Shown here piece by piece: positions 33,262 to 42,667 of a DNA stretch of 64,000 nucleotides. This DNA is from Bin87 sp965220505. GTDB lineage: Bacteria; Chloroflexota; Dehalococcoidia; Lucifugimonadales; UBA3495. The stretch's first letter is position 1, and every line of letters begins with the position of its first letter. Both the position numbers and the translations under genes were made by a program. The stretch lies in assembly GCA_965220505.1 (NCBI GenBank), contig CBDCQE010000001.1, positions 1-64,000 on the forward strand, written 5' to 3'. Below the pieces are notes generated by a model. That model was not told the DNA's origin and made no database searches. It worked only from the letters and a program-made list of their open reading frames with translations.

Positions 33262-34958
33262 CCCCCGGCTCGCAAACGGTGAGCATCCCCACGACCGACG
33301 CAGCCACCAGCGATGACGGGGTGGACGAGGCCGACGGCTCGGTGACGGCCCGTGAACAGCGGCACGGGCTACACCGGTCCAGCAGAGCGGTGGCGGACGA
33401 CGACCCACCGCAGAGAGAACCTGCCCTCGGACGCGACTTCGGCGCAACCACCGGCTCGCAGACGGTGAGCATCCCGACCAGCGGCAGCGCGACGCTGACC
33501 GTCGCCACTGTGAACGACGCGGTGGACGAGGTCGACGGGTCGGTAACCGCAACGGTGAACAGCGGGCAAGGCTACACCGTGTCGGCCACTGCGGGGTCGG
33601 CAACCGTAGCGGTGGCGGACGACGACGTGCCGGAGGTCAGCATTGCCGGAGGTTCCGGGGTAACCGAGGGCGGCAACGCCAGCTTCACGCTGACCGCCAG
33701 TCTGGCGCCGCACGCTCCGCTGGCCGTCAGCGTGGCGGTGAGCCAGAGCGGCGACTACGGGGTAACGCCCGGCTCGCAGACGGTGAGCATTCCCACGTCC
33801 GGCAGCGCCACGCTGACCATTGCTACAACGAACGACAGCGTGGACGAGGCCGACGGTTCGGTGACGGCCACGGTGAGCGCCGGCCAGGGCTACACGGTGT
33901 CGGGAACGGCGGGGTCGGCTACGGTTGCGGTGGCCGATGACGATGACGCGGCGCCGCCGGCCATGCCGGAAATTAGCATCACCGCCGGGAACGGCATTAC
34001 CGAGGGCGGCAACGCGACGTTCACCCTCACCGCCAGCCCGGCGCCGAGTTCGGCCCTGTCGGTCAGCGTGAGCGTGGCGCAGACGGGCGACTTTGGCGTG
34101 TCCACCGGCTCGCAGACGGTGAGCATCCCGACCAGCGGCAGTTATACCCTGACCGTTGCCACCGTGAACGACGGCGTGGACGAGGCCGACGGCTCGGTAA
34201 CGGCCACGGTGAGCGTCGGCCAGGGCTACACCGTGTCCGCCACGGCGGGTTCGGCCACGGTAGCGGTGGCGGACGACGACGTGCCGGAGATCAGCATTAC
34301 CGCCGGTTCGGGGGTAACCGAGGGCGGCAACCCCAGCTTCACCCTCACCGCCAACCCGGCGCCCCACGCTCCGCTTCCCGTCAGCGTGGCGGTGAGCCAG
34401 AGCGGCGACTACGGGGTAACCACCGGCTCGCAGACAGTGAGCATCCCCACCACCGGCAGCTACACCTTGACCGTCGCCACCGTGAACGACGGCGCGGACG
34501 AGGCCGACGGTTCGGTGACCGCCACCGTGAGCGCCGGCCAGGGCTACACCGTGTCGGCGACGGCGGGGACGGCCACGGTGGCGGTAGCGGACGACGACGA
34601 CCCGCCGCCGCCGGACGCCACGCCGTCCCTCTCGGTGTCCGACGGTTCGGCGCGGGAGGACGCGGGGGTGATGGAGTTCACCGTTTCACTGAGCGCCGCC
34701 AGCGCCAAGAAGGTGCAGGTGTATGCCGCCACCACCTCCTTCCGGTACAAGACGGCGACCCAAGGCGATGACTTCGAGTGGGCCAACGTCCTGCTCACCT
34801 TCGCGCCCGGGGAGACCAGCAAGGTGGTCCAGGTGGTGATCCTGGATGACGACCTCAGCGAGGGGGACGAGTCCTTCGGGATGTTCCTGGCCTATTCTCC
34901 CAGCGACACTCCCTTCACGCGTGAGCATGGCGAGGGGGTCATCATCGACGACGATTAG
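33223..34958 (+). pseudogene. 3' continuation of the giant Calx-beta protein in a shifted frame
   Basis: From about 33223 the frame ending at 34958 reads Calx-beta repeats again (GSQTVSIPTSGSATLTVATV, VDEADGSVTATV, GSATVAVADDD). It contains three near-identical units beginning at about 33631, 33967 and 34288. It ends with a further Calx-beta-like unit (LSVSDGSAREDAGVMEFTV) and a stop. It has no start codon, ribosome site or signal peptide of its own. It completes the upstream 2,706-residue protein to about 3,270 codons once frameshifts between 33.1 and 33.43 kb are repaired. Confidence 0.75.
33631..34600 (+). repeat. Tandem coding repeats of about 321-336 bp
   Basis: Three highly similar units start at about 33631, 33967 and 34288 and encode the same Calx-beta module. 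A degraded further copy precedes them in 33060-33610. Such close DNA identity favours unequal recombination and assembly collapse. Confidence 0.8.
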
Positions 34959-35620
34959 CCGCAACGCGGATAAGCAGTCGCAAGGGGGCCGCAGCCGGCA
35001 TCGACCGGCTGCGGCCCCCTATGCGTGTGAACCCTCGACCTGCCGACGATCCGACGGGACTGCGCATGCTCCAATCTTTTGGTGAAGTACAGGCTCGGAG
35101 GGGCCGCGATGAATGTCGCAACTGCTGCTACCACCGGATGCCGCCGGACCGGTTAGAGGGACGGTGTTCACTGGGCTGTGGGCCGCTGCCGTACCCGTGG
35201 GACGGGCGGCCCCGCGACGGAACCACCGGGATGACGCCTCGGGCAACCCGATACTGCCATTCGGCAGTTCGGTCAGCCGATTTCAGTCGTCTGGGAGCGA
35301 CTCCGTGCGGCTAAACCCTTCTCAAAATGCCGATCACATCAGTTGCAAGCGCATTATATGCGTAATATATTAGCCGCGCTTTGGCGGGGCGTTGGGGAAC
35401 GGTCGTCCGTTGACCGGCCGGTCAGCCGCGGCGCCGCTCGCGCCCTTTCCGGCGTGAAACTCACGGCAGGAGGTGGCTGATGAACCGGCATTGACAGACT
35501 TGGAGCAGGAACGCAGCAATGGGAACTCGTTCAGGCCACTCGCGTCCGGCCGGGGGTAGTCCCACAGTTCGGATGTATGAAGGAGTTGCCCAACCAGGGA
35601 AAGATTTGGAGAGGATTACC
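34959..35620. other. Intergenic region between surface genes
   Basis: It holds the terminator at 34984-35019. A short AT-rich palindromic stretch (gcgcattatatgcgtaatat) at about 35350-35369 may be promoter DNA. No frame in it reads like a protein. Confidence 0.45.
34984..35019 (+). terminator. Hairpin terminator after the giant surface gene
   Basis: A perfect 15-bp GC-rich stem (34984-34998 with 35005-35019) encloses catcga. It lies 26 bp after the stop at 34958. The U-tract is weak (tatgcg). Confidence 0.65.
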
Positions 35621-36766
35621 GTGAAATCAATCAGGTCAGTATTTCAGGGAGAACGGGCCAGGGGATTCACCCGGCGCTGGGTCGCCGTGGCGGCCCTCGC
35701 GGCCCTGGCGGTCGTGCTGGCGGCCGTGGGCGCCCCGACGGGTGGAGCGCAGGCGGAAGTTCTGCCGACGGGCGCTGGGGAATACGGCAAAACGCCTCGG
35801 ACCGCCGACGCCAGGTTCGTGGGAGTGTCGGAGCAGCGCGCGCCGTCTGCCGACGCGGCTGACAACCGGCTGGGCGAGGCTTACCGACTACAACTGATGG
35901 AAGACATCGGGAGTGGAACCTTCTGGCTAAGCTCTACGCGGGTCAACCTCACGTTCAATGGGCACCCATCAACTGACGCGGCAGCTAAGCTGTCATGCAG
36001 CATAGAGGGCAGTGAGGGCACCAGCGTAAAGATGCCCGATAATCTGGAGGGCGGATTCGTGATGAACGTCCTCACCTTGACGCCCGCCACGACCTATCAG
36101 TTCTGGATAGAGTGCGCGGAAAAGTCGGATGACGGCGCCGGCGCCGTTAGAGTGGGTCCCACCACCGAGATCACCACGTTGAAGCCAGATGCGCTCAAGG
36201 CGCGGAATGTACGGACGGAAGCTGGAGTGCATTCGATAACGATCCGGTGGAAGCTGCCCAAGGCGGCTTTTCGTTGCGACCCGTTGCTGAACAATGAACG
36301 TACGTCGGCAACGTTACAGGAGATCACGGCTCGGAAAGGGGAATACCGGTATGAGAATCTCACTCCCGGAACCAGCTACGTGGTGCAGCTCCGGTGCGCG
36401 CTCCCATACTACTATGATTCCACGTTCTCTGACCCGCTCACGGTGACCACCAGGGAGTTGCAGTCCATAGCGGGCTTTGAAGCGACCAGAAAAGATGACG
36501 ACTGGATCCGCGTCCGGTGGGACAAACTGGACGGAGCGAAGCGGTATATGGTTTCCTTCATGCCCGGAGCCAAGAAGGGAACGGCCTGCGGAACTGGCGA
36601 GGAAACCGGAGCGTGGCAACGGACCAAGCAGAAGACGAAACATCTGCAAACCGGGTTGCAGCCCGACACCCGTTACAAGGTCTGCCTGAAGGCGATTGGA
36701 CCGAACGATGAGACGATGAGCCACGCGGCGAGTCTCTTCGTGCGCACCAAGCCCAGTTCTGAATGA
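35621..36766 (+). CDS. Secreted fibronectin type III protein
   Basis: I choose the GTG at 35621 because GGAGAGG lies just upstream and the signal peptide (RRWVAVAALAALAVVLAAVG) then starts near residue 18; the frame is open to 35519. The length is 381 residues. At least two or three FN3-like units follow: LTPATTYQFWIEC at about 155-170, LTPGTSYVVQLRC at about 250, and a last unit with WIRVRWDKLDGAKRYMVSF and LQPDTRYKVCLKAIG at about 290-375. Paired cysteines occur at similar places in each unit. It is probably an exported surface or matrix protein functionally linked to the Calx-beta locus. Confidence 0.7.
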   Translation: MKSIRSVFQGERARGFTRRWVAVAALAALAVVLAAVGAPTGGAQAEVLPTGAGEYGKTPRTADARFVGVSEQRAPSADAADNRLGEAYRLQLMEDIGSGTFWLSSTRVNLTFNGHPSTDAAAKLSCSIEGSEGTSVKMPDNLEGGFVMNVLTLTPATTYQFWIECAEKSDDGAGAVRVGPTTEITTLKPDALKARNVRTEAGVHSITIRWKLPKAAFRCDPLLNNERTSATLQEITARKGEYRYENLTPGTSYVVQLRCALPYYYDSTFSDPLTVTTRELQSIAGFEATRKDDDWIRVRWDKLDGAKRYMVSFMPGAKKGTACGTGEETGAWQRTKQKTKHLQTGLQPDTRYKVCLKAIGPNDETMSHAASLFVRTKPSSE

Positions 36767-37224
36767 GACATCAAGCCGGCGGCGCGATCCCCGGGGCTGG
36801 CATCGGGGGCTGGTTGCCTTGTTGCACGGCCCAGCGAGACCCCGGGGACATCTGGGTTGAACCATTGCGGGGCGCGGCGGTATCCGCCGGGTGGCGTTCT
36901 GTAAATGAGAACCCCTGACCCAAAGCTGATCGTCGTCGGCAACAGATGATTGAACACCCCAGGGACCGGAAGGCTTCGTGGATGTCAGCGCGGCGCTCGC
37001 CGCGCGCCCGCAGCTCCTCTAGGTGATGCTGCCGGAAGTCGTAAGTCCGGTCGGGGTACGGTCGCTGGGGCCGGTGGCATCGCCGACCCCGTGGCCCCGC
37101 ACCGACGGCACTTCGTCCACCAGAGGCAGTAGCTGGGTCGAGTGGTGACGATCGGCGCCCGGTCACGATGGCTGACAGCGGCGTTCCATTGGCTTCGGTC
37201 CACGGCCCGTACTGACGTGCCGTC
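36767..37224. other. Decayed DNA after the FN3 gene
   Basis: About 460 bp with no intact gene. A minus-strand stretch (about 36950-37070) reads PYPDRTYDFRQHHLEELRAR and ADIHEAFRSLGCSI, which looks like a coding fragment of unknown family. Confidence 0.35.
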
Positions 37225-37422
37225 CACGCAAGCCTACGAACTGTGGAGCCCGTATTCGATCAGATCAAGCAGGGTAGAGGCTTCCGGCAGTTCCTGCTGC
37301 GGGGACTGGAGAAGGTTCAGGGCGAGTGGTTACTGATCTGCGCCGGCCGCAACCTGCTGAAGCTGTTCCGGCATTGCCGCCCGTTGGCCAACCCCACACC
37401 GCCAAGCCCGCTGACTTTATGA
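37225..37422 (+). pseudogene. IS1182-type transposase C-terminal remnant
   Basis: From 37243 the frame reads VEPVFDQIKQGRGFRQFLLR and GLEKVQGEWLLICAGRNLLK, followed by LFRHCR and a stop at 37420-37422. This is the conserved C-terminus of IS1182/IS5-like transposases, including the Glu of the DDE triad (VEPVF). The preceding bases (cgcaagcctacgaac) continue the motif in another frame, so a one-base indel is present. The rest of the element is gone. Confidence 0.75.
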
Positions 37423-38091
37423 ACCCTCGCCCAGGCGCGCTCCCATCAGCACTGGAACCCAATCCTCAGACGGGCTGCTAGACTCACAAACGAAGTACAA
37501 CACCTAAATTGGAACGCTATCGGGTGCCGAGCTTCAGTTGGACGCCCGTGCCCGGTTGCACTAAACTTGTCGGAGTAGATGGCTAGTGGTTATAGTGAGA
37601 CCTCCCACCGGAAAGTTCGCAATATGGTACACTTCGGCCCACCAACGTCTCCAGCTCGTATTCTGCCCCAAAGAAATGCAACCGAGTGATGACAGTTTGG
37701 GAGTGAACGCAGTGGGCAGCAAAGCGTTCGGGAAGTCGATGAAGGTCGCTGTGAATACTGCCGAGAGCGTAAGACGGTTCGTGAGCTATCACGCGTTGAC
37801 GTGCCACGCGAAAGCTCGTTCGTCAGCGATGCGCAGCTGGATCCTGTTCTTTCCGGCGCGGTACAGGATCCCGGTTAGCGCTGGGTCGATATATTACGAG
37901 GGGATCTGGTCGAAGGGCAACTGGCAGAGCCGGTGAAGCAGGCGGCGGTGCTTTCAAGTTGGCTTGGGTTGACCGTTGCGAATGTGGATGCGTACTATGT
38001 GCGTGGAAATATACCCCAACATGCACTACAGTGGGCCTGGTTCACAAACGGCCGTAATGAAAAGCAACAATTCTTTTGGGAGGCTTCAAAA
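37423..38091. other. AT-richer non-coding stretch before the HNH gene
   Basis: About 670 bp. Base composition shifts to lower GC at about 37.45 kb and stays low to about 40 kb. Frames of up to 116 codons cross it, but none has plausible composition, a ribosome site or a recognisable motif. The 53 codons upstream of the chosen HNH start are also unlikely to be translated. Confidence 0.4.
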
Positions 38092-39600
38092 ATGGCTATC
38101 ACCCTAGGTCGACAACTTACCAACGACGAAAAAGCCCGCATCCTGGACCAGCATGGGCAAGTGTGTTTTGCAACAGGGCACGCAATCGGCGACCAGGATT
38201 CAGTCCAGTTTGACCACATCCGTGCGTTCGCGAGCGGTGGATCCAGCGAAACCAATAATATTGCGCCGATGTGTGCCCAACACAATCGGGAAAAAGGGAC
38301 TCTCCCCCTTTTTGATTTCCGTGCCAAATTAAGGCTCGAAGAATTTTTCAACCAAGGGGATCGACTTACTCTAGGGGACTTGTTGGAGTATCTAAAGGGC
38401 CTGGGCCAGATTTCGGCCTTCGGGTTGCCAATCAGCATAACCGAAAATCAAGACACTCTGGAGCTCCAATCGGCAACCTTTCATGGAAGTTATCAGCTTT
38501 ATCGTTGCCCCATCACGGGCTGGAAGTATTTCTACGGGACGTTGCCCATGAGTGTGATCGGAAGTGATGACGACAGTGATCAGGGTGTGGGCCTTCAACC
38601 ACGCTATCTTATCTTCGACAAAGTTTTTGAATTGTTCCGGCATTTTCAAACTAGCCCCGTATTGCAACCGTCACTGGGTAGAATAGTGGACGGCAAAATC
38701 AGATTGTTCGATGGACAACATAAAGCAGCAGCCATCCTTTGGAATGAGCGGACTGATCTTGAGTGCAAAATTTATGTTGAGCCGAACATGCGTCTCCTCA
38801 ACCAAACGAATATTTCTGCACACGAGAAATTTGCGCAAACGCGGTTCTATACTTCGATAATGGTGTTGAAGTTGGGATCTCAATTTGGCACAGATTTCGA
38901 AGACTACAAAAACCTGGAGGACGGGAAGGCTAAGACCGAATCGGGTTTCGTGAGCCATCTCATGGCCAAAGACAATCTTACAAGAAGCGAGATTTCCCAA
39001 CGTTTCCGGAGTTTTCTATATAACTCCATATTGCAAGATGAAGACAACCGGTTGGCACGGCTAATCGCAGCTGGCAATCGTGCTACCGATGAACATCCAA
39101 TAACCTTAAACGGGTTGACCGCTTCCCTATTTGCAAATTTCCTCTTGCGTGATCCAGTGCAAGACAACATGACCACAGATTCGTACATGAGGGAGTTTGA
39201 AATTGCCAACATGATTAATCTCATGAATATGATTGATGACGCAGGGTTTAACCAATGGACTCCGAAATCGGCGAAAAGTAATGAGTTCCAGACTAAACTT
39301 ACCCGTGTGATTCGCGCACGATTCATGAAGGCGTGGGCAGAATTTCTCAAAGATGTGGTCTGTGCTCAGCTAGGGTTGTTCGATACGGACGAACGCTCTA
39401 AGCCTTTCTATCGAGCACTGAACGCTGGTCAACTAGAACAAATCCGGTTTTCAGTCAATCGGTTGGTGGATTGGAAGATTTGGAGTTCTCCAGCCGGCGC
39501 GGAGATCGATCAAGTGCGCCTGGACAACGACCGGATGGTAAAAGAATGGTTGAGGAACCAAGGATTAACGACAGGCTATCTGATGGGCGCATCGGAATGA
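38092..39600 (+). CDS. HNH endonuclease fused to a DGQHR-like domain (candidate defence gene)
   Basis: The ATG at 38092 has TTGGGAGG 8 nt upstream; the longer frame from 37933 lacks such a site. The length is 502 residues. The N-terminal HNH nuclease motif runs through CFATGHAIGDQDSVQFDHIR and SETNNIAPMCAQHNREKGTL (about 25-75): it has the Asp-His pair and the Cys/His residues of the fold, with the usual first CxxC replaced. At about 215-225 GKIRLFDGQHKAAAILWN matches the DGQHR motif of DndB-type and ParB-like proteins. The rest is helical and unassigned. GC content is clearly below that of both flanks, so it was probably acquired horizontally. Anti-phage or DNA-modification-linked function is inferred. 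Confidence 0.7.
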   Translation: MAITLGRQLTNDEKARILDQHGQVCFATGHAIGDQDSVQFDHIRAFASGGSSETNNIAPMCAQHNREKGTLPLFDFRAKLRLEEFFNQGDRLTLGDLLEYLKGLGQISAFGLPISITENQDTLELQSATFHGSYQLYRCPITGWKYFYGTLPMSVIGSDDDSDQGVGLQPRYLIFDKVFELFRHFQTSPVLQPSLGRIVDGKIRLFDGQHKAAAILWNERTDLECKIYVEPNMRLLNQTNISAHEKFAQTRFYTSIMVLKLGSQFGTDFEDYKNLEDGKAKTESGFVSHLMAKDNLTRSEISQRFRSFLYNSILQDEDNRLARLIAAGNRATDEHPITLNGLTASLFANFLLRDPVQDNMTTDSYMREFEIANMINLMNMIDDAGFNQWTPKSAKSNEFQTKLTRVIRARFMKAWAEFLKDVVCAQLGLFDTDERSKPFYRALNAGQLEQIRFSVNRLVDWKIWSSPAGAEIDQVRLDNDRMVKEWLRNQGLTTGYLMGASE

Positions 39601-39892
39601 CCACCGAGGAACCAGTCATGTTAATTTGATGTGTAGTTGAAGTCTTTATGTAGTTTGATTGGCTGGCCTGCGACCAAGGGCCAAACCATACGCCTGGGGT
39701 GAGCTTTGTTACGTTACCCTCCCACAGCTGTGAATGTTCTTGCGGATACTTCTGTTCGGTTCGGGTCTGTAATGCCCGAGCCTGCTTGCAAACCCGTACT
39801 CATCGCCGAAAAGCGTCAGCACAGCTTGTCGCTGCACAACGCGCAACTCGTTGCATTCTACAGACTTCGGTGACCCCAAGAACTTTTCAGCC
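39601..39892. other. Intergenic stretch after the HNH gene
   Basis: About 290 bp of lower-GC DNA with no convincing gene or terminator. It ends at the duplicated 5' fragment of the Eis-like gene. Confidence 0.35.
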
Positions 39893-39990
39893 GATGTTTG
39901 AAATGCACGCCATCACCCCCGACGAGTTTGAGCGGTGGATGAGCACGGAGTCGCGGGCGCATGGGAACCGTTTCTACCATGGTTCCAAGT
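39893..39990 (+). pseudogene. 5' fragment of the Eis-like acetyltransferase gene
   Basis: The frame reads MFEMHAITPDEFERWMSTES then RAHGNRFYHGS. Bases 39911-39970 match 40721-40780 at 58 of 60 positions; the latter is the start of the intact gene. After that, similarity fades and the frame stops. It is a partial duplication left on the far side of the HigBA module. Confidence 0.8.
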
Positions 39991-40061
39991 TACTGCCAAC
40001 GCAGATTGTCCGCGCATTAATAGTGGTTGACGCTATTAGTATGGCGCGCTACCCTTAGCAA

Positions 40062-40343
40062 GTGATCAGGAGTTACCGCGACAGTGATACCCAGGCGGTT
40101 GCCGAACGCCGTCGAGTCCGGAGGCTCCCGGAACATATCCAGCGCCGGGCGCAAAGCAAGCTGATGATGCTCCATAACGCTACGGACCTGAATGACTTGC
40201 GAATCCCTCCCGGTAATCGCCTTGAGGCTCTTTCGGGCGACCGCGACGGTCAGCACAGCATCCGCGTCAACGACCAATGGCGCATTTGCTTTGTCTGGAA
40301 CGACGGCGACGCCTATCAGGTCGAGATCGTGGACTATCATTAG
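40062..40343 (+). CDS. higB: HigB/RelE-family toxin
   Basis: This 93-residue protein (GTG start) begins MIRSYRDSDTQAVAERRRV. It contains LEALSGDRDGQHSIRVNDQW followed by RICFVWNDGDAYQVEIVDYH, the conserved C-terminal half of HigB/plasmid-maintenance killer toxins, which are ribosome-dependent mRNA interferases. The basic residues of the RelE fold are present. It precedes HigA by 25 bp, the reversed toxin-first order typical of higBA. No strong ribosome site is visible. Confidence 0.9.
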   Translation: MIRSYRDSDTQAVAERRRVRRLPEHIQRRAQSKLMMLHNATDLNDLRIPPGNRLEALSGDRDGQHSIRVNDQWRICFVWNDGDAYQVEIVDYH

Positions 40344-40368
40344 GCGCGTGGATCGTGCAGAAACGGTC

Positions 40369-40698
40369 ATGTCAATTCAGCAAGCATCCGACTCCCAAAG
40401 GCTGCCGCCCATTCATCCAGGGGAGATTCTCGACGAAGAATTTCTCCAGCCGATGAATCTCAGCCAGTACCGATTGGCCAAGGCCATCGGCGTTGACGCG
40501 CGGCGCATTCATGCCATCGTTCATGGAGAGAGGTCCATCACTGCGGAGACCGCGCTGCTCTTGTCCCGGTTCTTTGGGAACTCCGCCGGGTTCTGGATGG
40601 GATTGCAAAGCCAATACGATTTGGAAACTGCCGAGGACCGTCTCGCTGAGAAATTGAGCGCGGTGGTCGCCCATTCTCCGGCAGGCAGCGTAGAATAG
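40369..40698 (+). CDS. higA: HigA-family antitoxin (XRE)
   Basis: The protein has 109 residues from the ATG at 40369. The N-terminus LPPIHPGEILDEEFLQPMNL is the HigA signature. The helix-turn-helix is NLSQYRLAKAIGVDARRIHA, followed by IVHGERSITAETALLLSRFF and GNSAGFWMGLQSQYDLETAE, all typical of the family. It neutralises HigB and should repress the operon. It ends 5 bp before the start of the Eis-like gene, which the cassette adjoins. Confidence 0.93.
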   Translation: MSIQQASDSQRLPPIHPGEILDEEFLQPMNLSQYRLAKAIGVDARRIHAIVHGERSITAETALLLSRFFGNSAGFWMGLQSQYDLETAEDRLAEKLSAVVAHSPAGSVE

Positions 40699-40703
40699 CC
40701 TGG

Positions 40704-41894
40704 ATGCCTGAACTGAGAAACATCACCCCCGACGAGTTTGAGCGGTGGATGAGCACGGAGTCGCGGGCGCACGGCAACCGGCTGAACCACGACCCGGAGC
40801 ATCTGCGGCCGCGCTTTGACCTGAGCCGATCCATTGCCGTATTCGAGGACGGGCAGATCGTCGGCGGATGCCACTCGCATCTGCTGGAGATGTCGATACC
40901 GGGTGGAACGTCGGCGGTGGCCGGGGTGTCCAACGTGGAGGTGCAGCCCACCCACACCCGGCGGGGCATCATGACCCAGATGATGCGCCACCAGATCGAC
41001 GGCATCCACGAGCGAGGCGAGCCTTTGGCCGCCCTGTTCGCCACCGAGAGCGGCATTTACGGGCGTTTCGGCTACGGCATCGGTGCCGTCCACGAGCAGT
41101 GGTCCATCGAAAAGCGCCACAGCGCCTACGACCGCCGATTGGATAGTCCCGGCCGCCTGGAATTCGTGGCGCCCGCGGACATCATGAAGATGCTGCCGGA
41201 GGTGTCCCGTCGCGGCACCCGGGGCCGGGCCGCCGTGTTCCAGCGCGCCATGCACCACTGGGAAGACGCTGCCAATGATCCTATCCACTCGCAGGGCGGA
41301 TCCGGCGGCGTGTTCTACGTCGCCTACGTGGAGGACGGGCGCATCGACGGCTACGCCTGCTACCGCACCCAGCGGCCCACGGTGACGGTCAACGAACTGG
41401 TGGCGACCACCCGCGAGGCGTCGGCGGCGCTGTGGCGGTTCTGCTTCGATCTGGACCTGTACGAGCGAACCGAGGCCGCGAGGCGACCCACGGACGATCC
41501 GCTTCCCTGGATGCTGGCCGACCCGCGGCGACTCCAGCGCTCCACTCGCGACGGCTTGTGGGTTCGCGTCGTCGACGCCCGCGCCGCGTTGGAGCAGCGG
41601 ACCTACGCCGCCAGCGACCGCCTGGTGCTGGAAATCCGCGACGATTTCTGCGACTGGAACCGGGGATGCTGGAGCCTTGAAATGTCTCCGGAGGGTGGCA
41701 TCGCTCGATCCGTAACCGGTGGCGCGGACCTGGCGATCTCGGTGTCCGCTCTGGCGTCGGTGTACCTGGGCGCGGCCAGTTTCGGCACCCTGCAGCAGGC
41801 CGGCCTGGTGGACGAGGCGACCTCGGGGGCGGTGCTGCGGGCGGACCGGGCGTTCGCCGTGGCTCTGAGGCCGTGGACGCCCTACAACTTCTGA
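40704..41894 (+). CDS. Eis-like GNAT N-acetyltransferase
   Basis: This 396-residue protein has an N-terminal GNAT domain (AVAGVSNVEVQPTHTRRGIM is the acetyl-CoA-binding strand/loop), a second GNAT-like domain and a C-terminal sterol-carrier-like domain, as in the Eis family. The segment SGIYGRFGYGIG holds the Tyr that serves as general acid in Eis. The protein ends TPYNF, so the terminal carboxylate on Phe, the general base in Eis, is conserved. Eis enzymes acetylate amines, including aminoglycosides; the natural substrate here is unknown. It is followed after 13 bp by an SDR gene and is probably co-transcribed with it. Confidence 0.88.
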   Translation: MPELRNITPDEFERWMSTESRAHGNRLNHDPEHLRPRFDLSRSIAVFEDGQIVGGCHSHLLEMSIPGGTSAVAGVSNVEVQPTHTRRGIMTQMMRHQIDGIHERGEPLAALFATESGIYGRFGYGIGAVHEQWSIEKRHSAYDRRLDSPGRLEFVAPADIMKMLPEVSRRGTRGRAAVFQRAMHHWEDAANDPIHSQGGSGGVFYVAYVEDGRIDGYACYRTQRPTVTVNELVATTREASAALWRFCFDLDLYERTEAARRPTDDPLPWMLADPRRLQRSTRDGLWVRVVDARAALEQRTYAASDRLVLEIRDDFCDWNRGCWSLEMSPEGGIARSVTGGADLAISVSALASVYLGAASFGTLQQAGLVDEATSGAVLRADRAFAVALRPWTPYNF

Positions 41895-41907
41895 CCCGGA
41901 GGAACCC

Positions 41908-42666
41908 ATGGGACGAATGGACGGCAAGGTTGGCCTGATCAGCGGTGGGGCGCGCGGGATGGGCGCGACCGAGGCCAAGTTGTTCGCCCGTGAGGGCGCG
42001 GCTGTGGTCATCGGCGACGTCCTGGATGAGGAGGGTGAAGCGACCGCCGCGTCGATTGCCGCCGAGGGCGGCCGCTGCCGGTTTGTTCACCTGGACGTGA
42101 CCCAGGCGGCGGATTGGGAGGTCGCCGTAGCCGAAGCGGTCTCGCAGTTCGGCAGTCTTGACGTGCTGGTGAACAACGCGGGCATCGGCAGCAGTTCCTT
42201 TCAGATCCACGAGGAACCGGTGGAGTTGTGGGACCGCACCATCGACGTGAACCTGAAGGGCGTGTTCCTGGGCACCCGCACGGCTGTGCCCGCCATGCTG
42301 GAGGCCGGTGGCGGCTCCATCATCAACATCTCCTCGCAGCTGGGCATCGTGGGCGTGCCGTACAACGGTTCCGCCTACCAGACCTCCAAGGGCGGCGTGC
42401 GCATCTTCACCAAGGCCGCCGCGCTGCAGTACGCCGACCGGGGCATCAGGGTGAACTCGGTGCATCCGGGCCCGATAGTGACGGAGATGACTCGAGCGGG
42501 CCGCGACGATCCCGAGCGTCTGTCGATCATGCTTGCCCGCATCCCCATGGGCCGCTACGGTGAACCCGAGGAGGTCGCCAACGCCGTGCTCTACCTGGCG
42601 TCTGACGAGTCGTCCTTCGTCACGGGCAGCGAGGTTGTCGTGGACGGTGGCTGGACGGCCCAGTAG
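41908..42666 (+). CDS. Short-chain dehydrogenase/reductase (classical SDR)
   Basis: This 252-residue protein has the Rossmann motif LISGGARGMGATEAKLFARE (about 10-29), the NNAG motif VLVNNAGIGSS, the catalytic Ser in IINISSQLGIVGV, Tyr-x3-Lys in SAYQTSKGGV and the C-terminal VTGSEVVVDGGWTAQ. An Asp (VVIGDVLDEEG) at the end of the second strand indicates NAD preference. It resembles 3-alpha-hydroxysteroid and related alcohol dehydrogenases; the substrate is not determinable. GGAGGA lies 6 nt before the start, just after the Eis-like gene. Confidence 0.92.
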   Translation: MGRMDGKVGLISGGARGMGATEAKLFAREGAAVVIGDVLDEEGEATAASIAAEGGRCRFVHLDVTQAADWEVAVAEAVSQFGSLDVLVNNAGIGSSSFQIHEEPVELWDRTIDVNLKGVFLGTRTAVPAMLEAGGGSIINISSQLGIVGVPYNGSAYQTSKGGVRIFTKAAALQYADRGIRVNSVHPGPIVTEMTRAGRDDPERLSIMLARIPMGRYGEPEEVANAVLYLASDESSFVTGSEVVVDGGWTAQ

Positions 42667-42667
42667 A

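Larger units (their letters stand above)
39911..40780. repeat. 60-bp direct repeats bracketing the HigBA module
   Basis: Copies lie at 39911-39970 and 40721-40780, exactly 810 bp apart, with two mismatches. The toxin-antitoxin pair (40062-40698) lies between them. Confidence 0.85.

Noticed and set aside
33631..34600. Repeated units considered as CRISPR or satellite DNA
   Set aside because: The period is about 321-336 bp and each unit is in frame with Calx-beta protein repeats, so it is coding repetition.
37586..37936. 116-codon plus-strand frame before the HNH gene
   Set aside because: Composition is not protein-like, no motif or ribosome site; judged non-coding.
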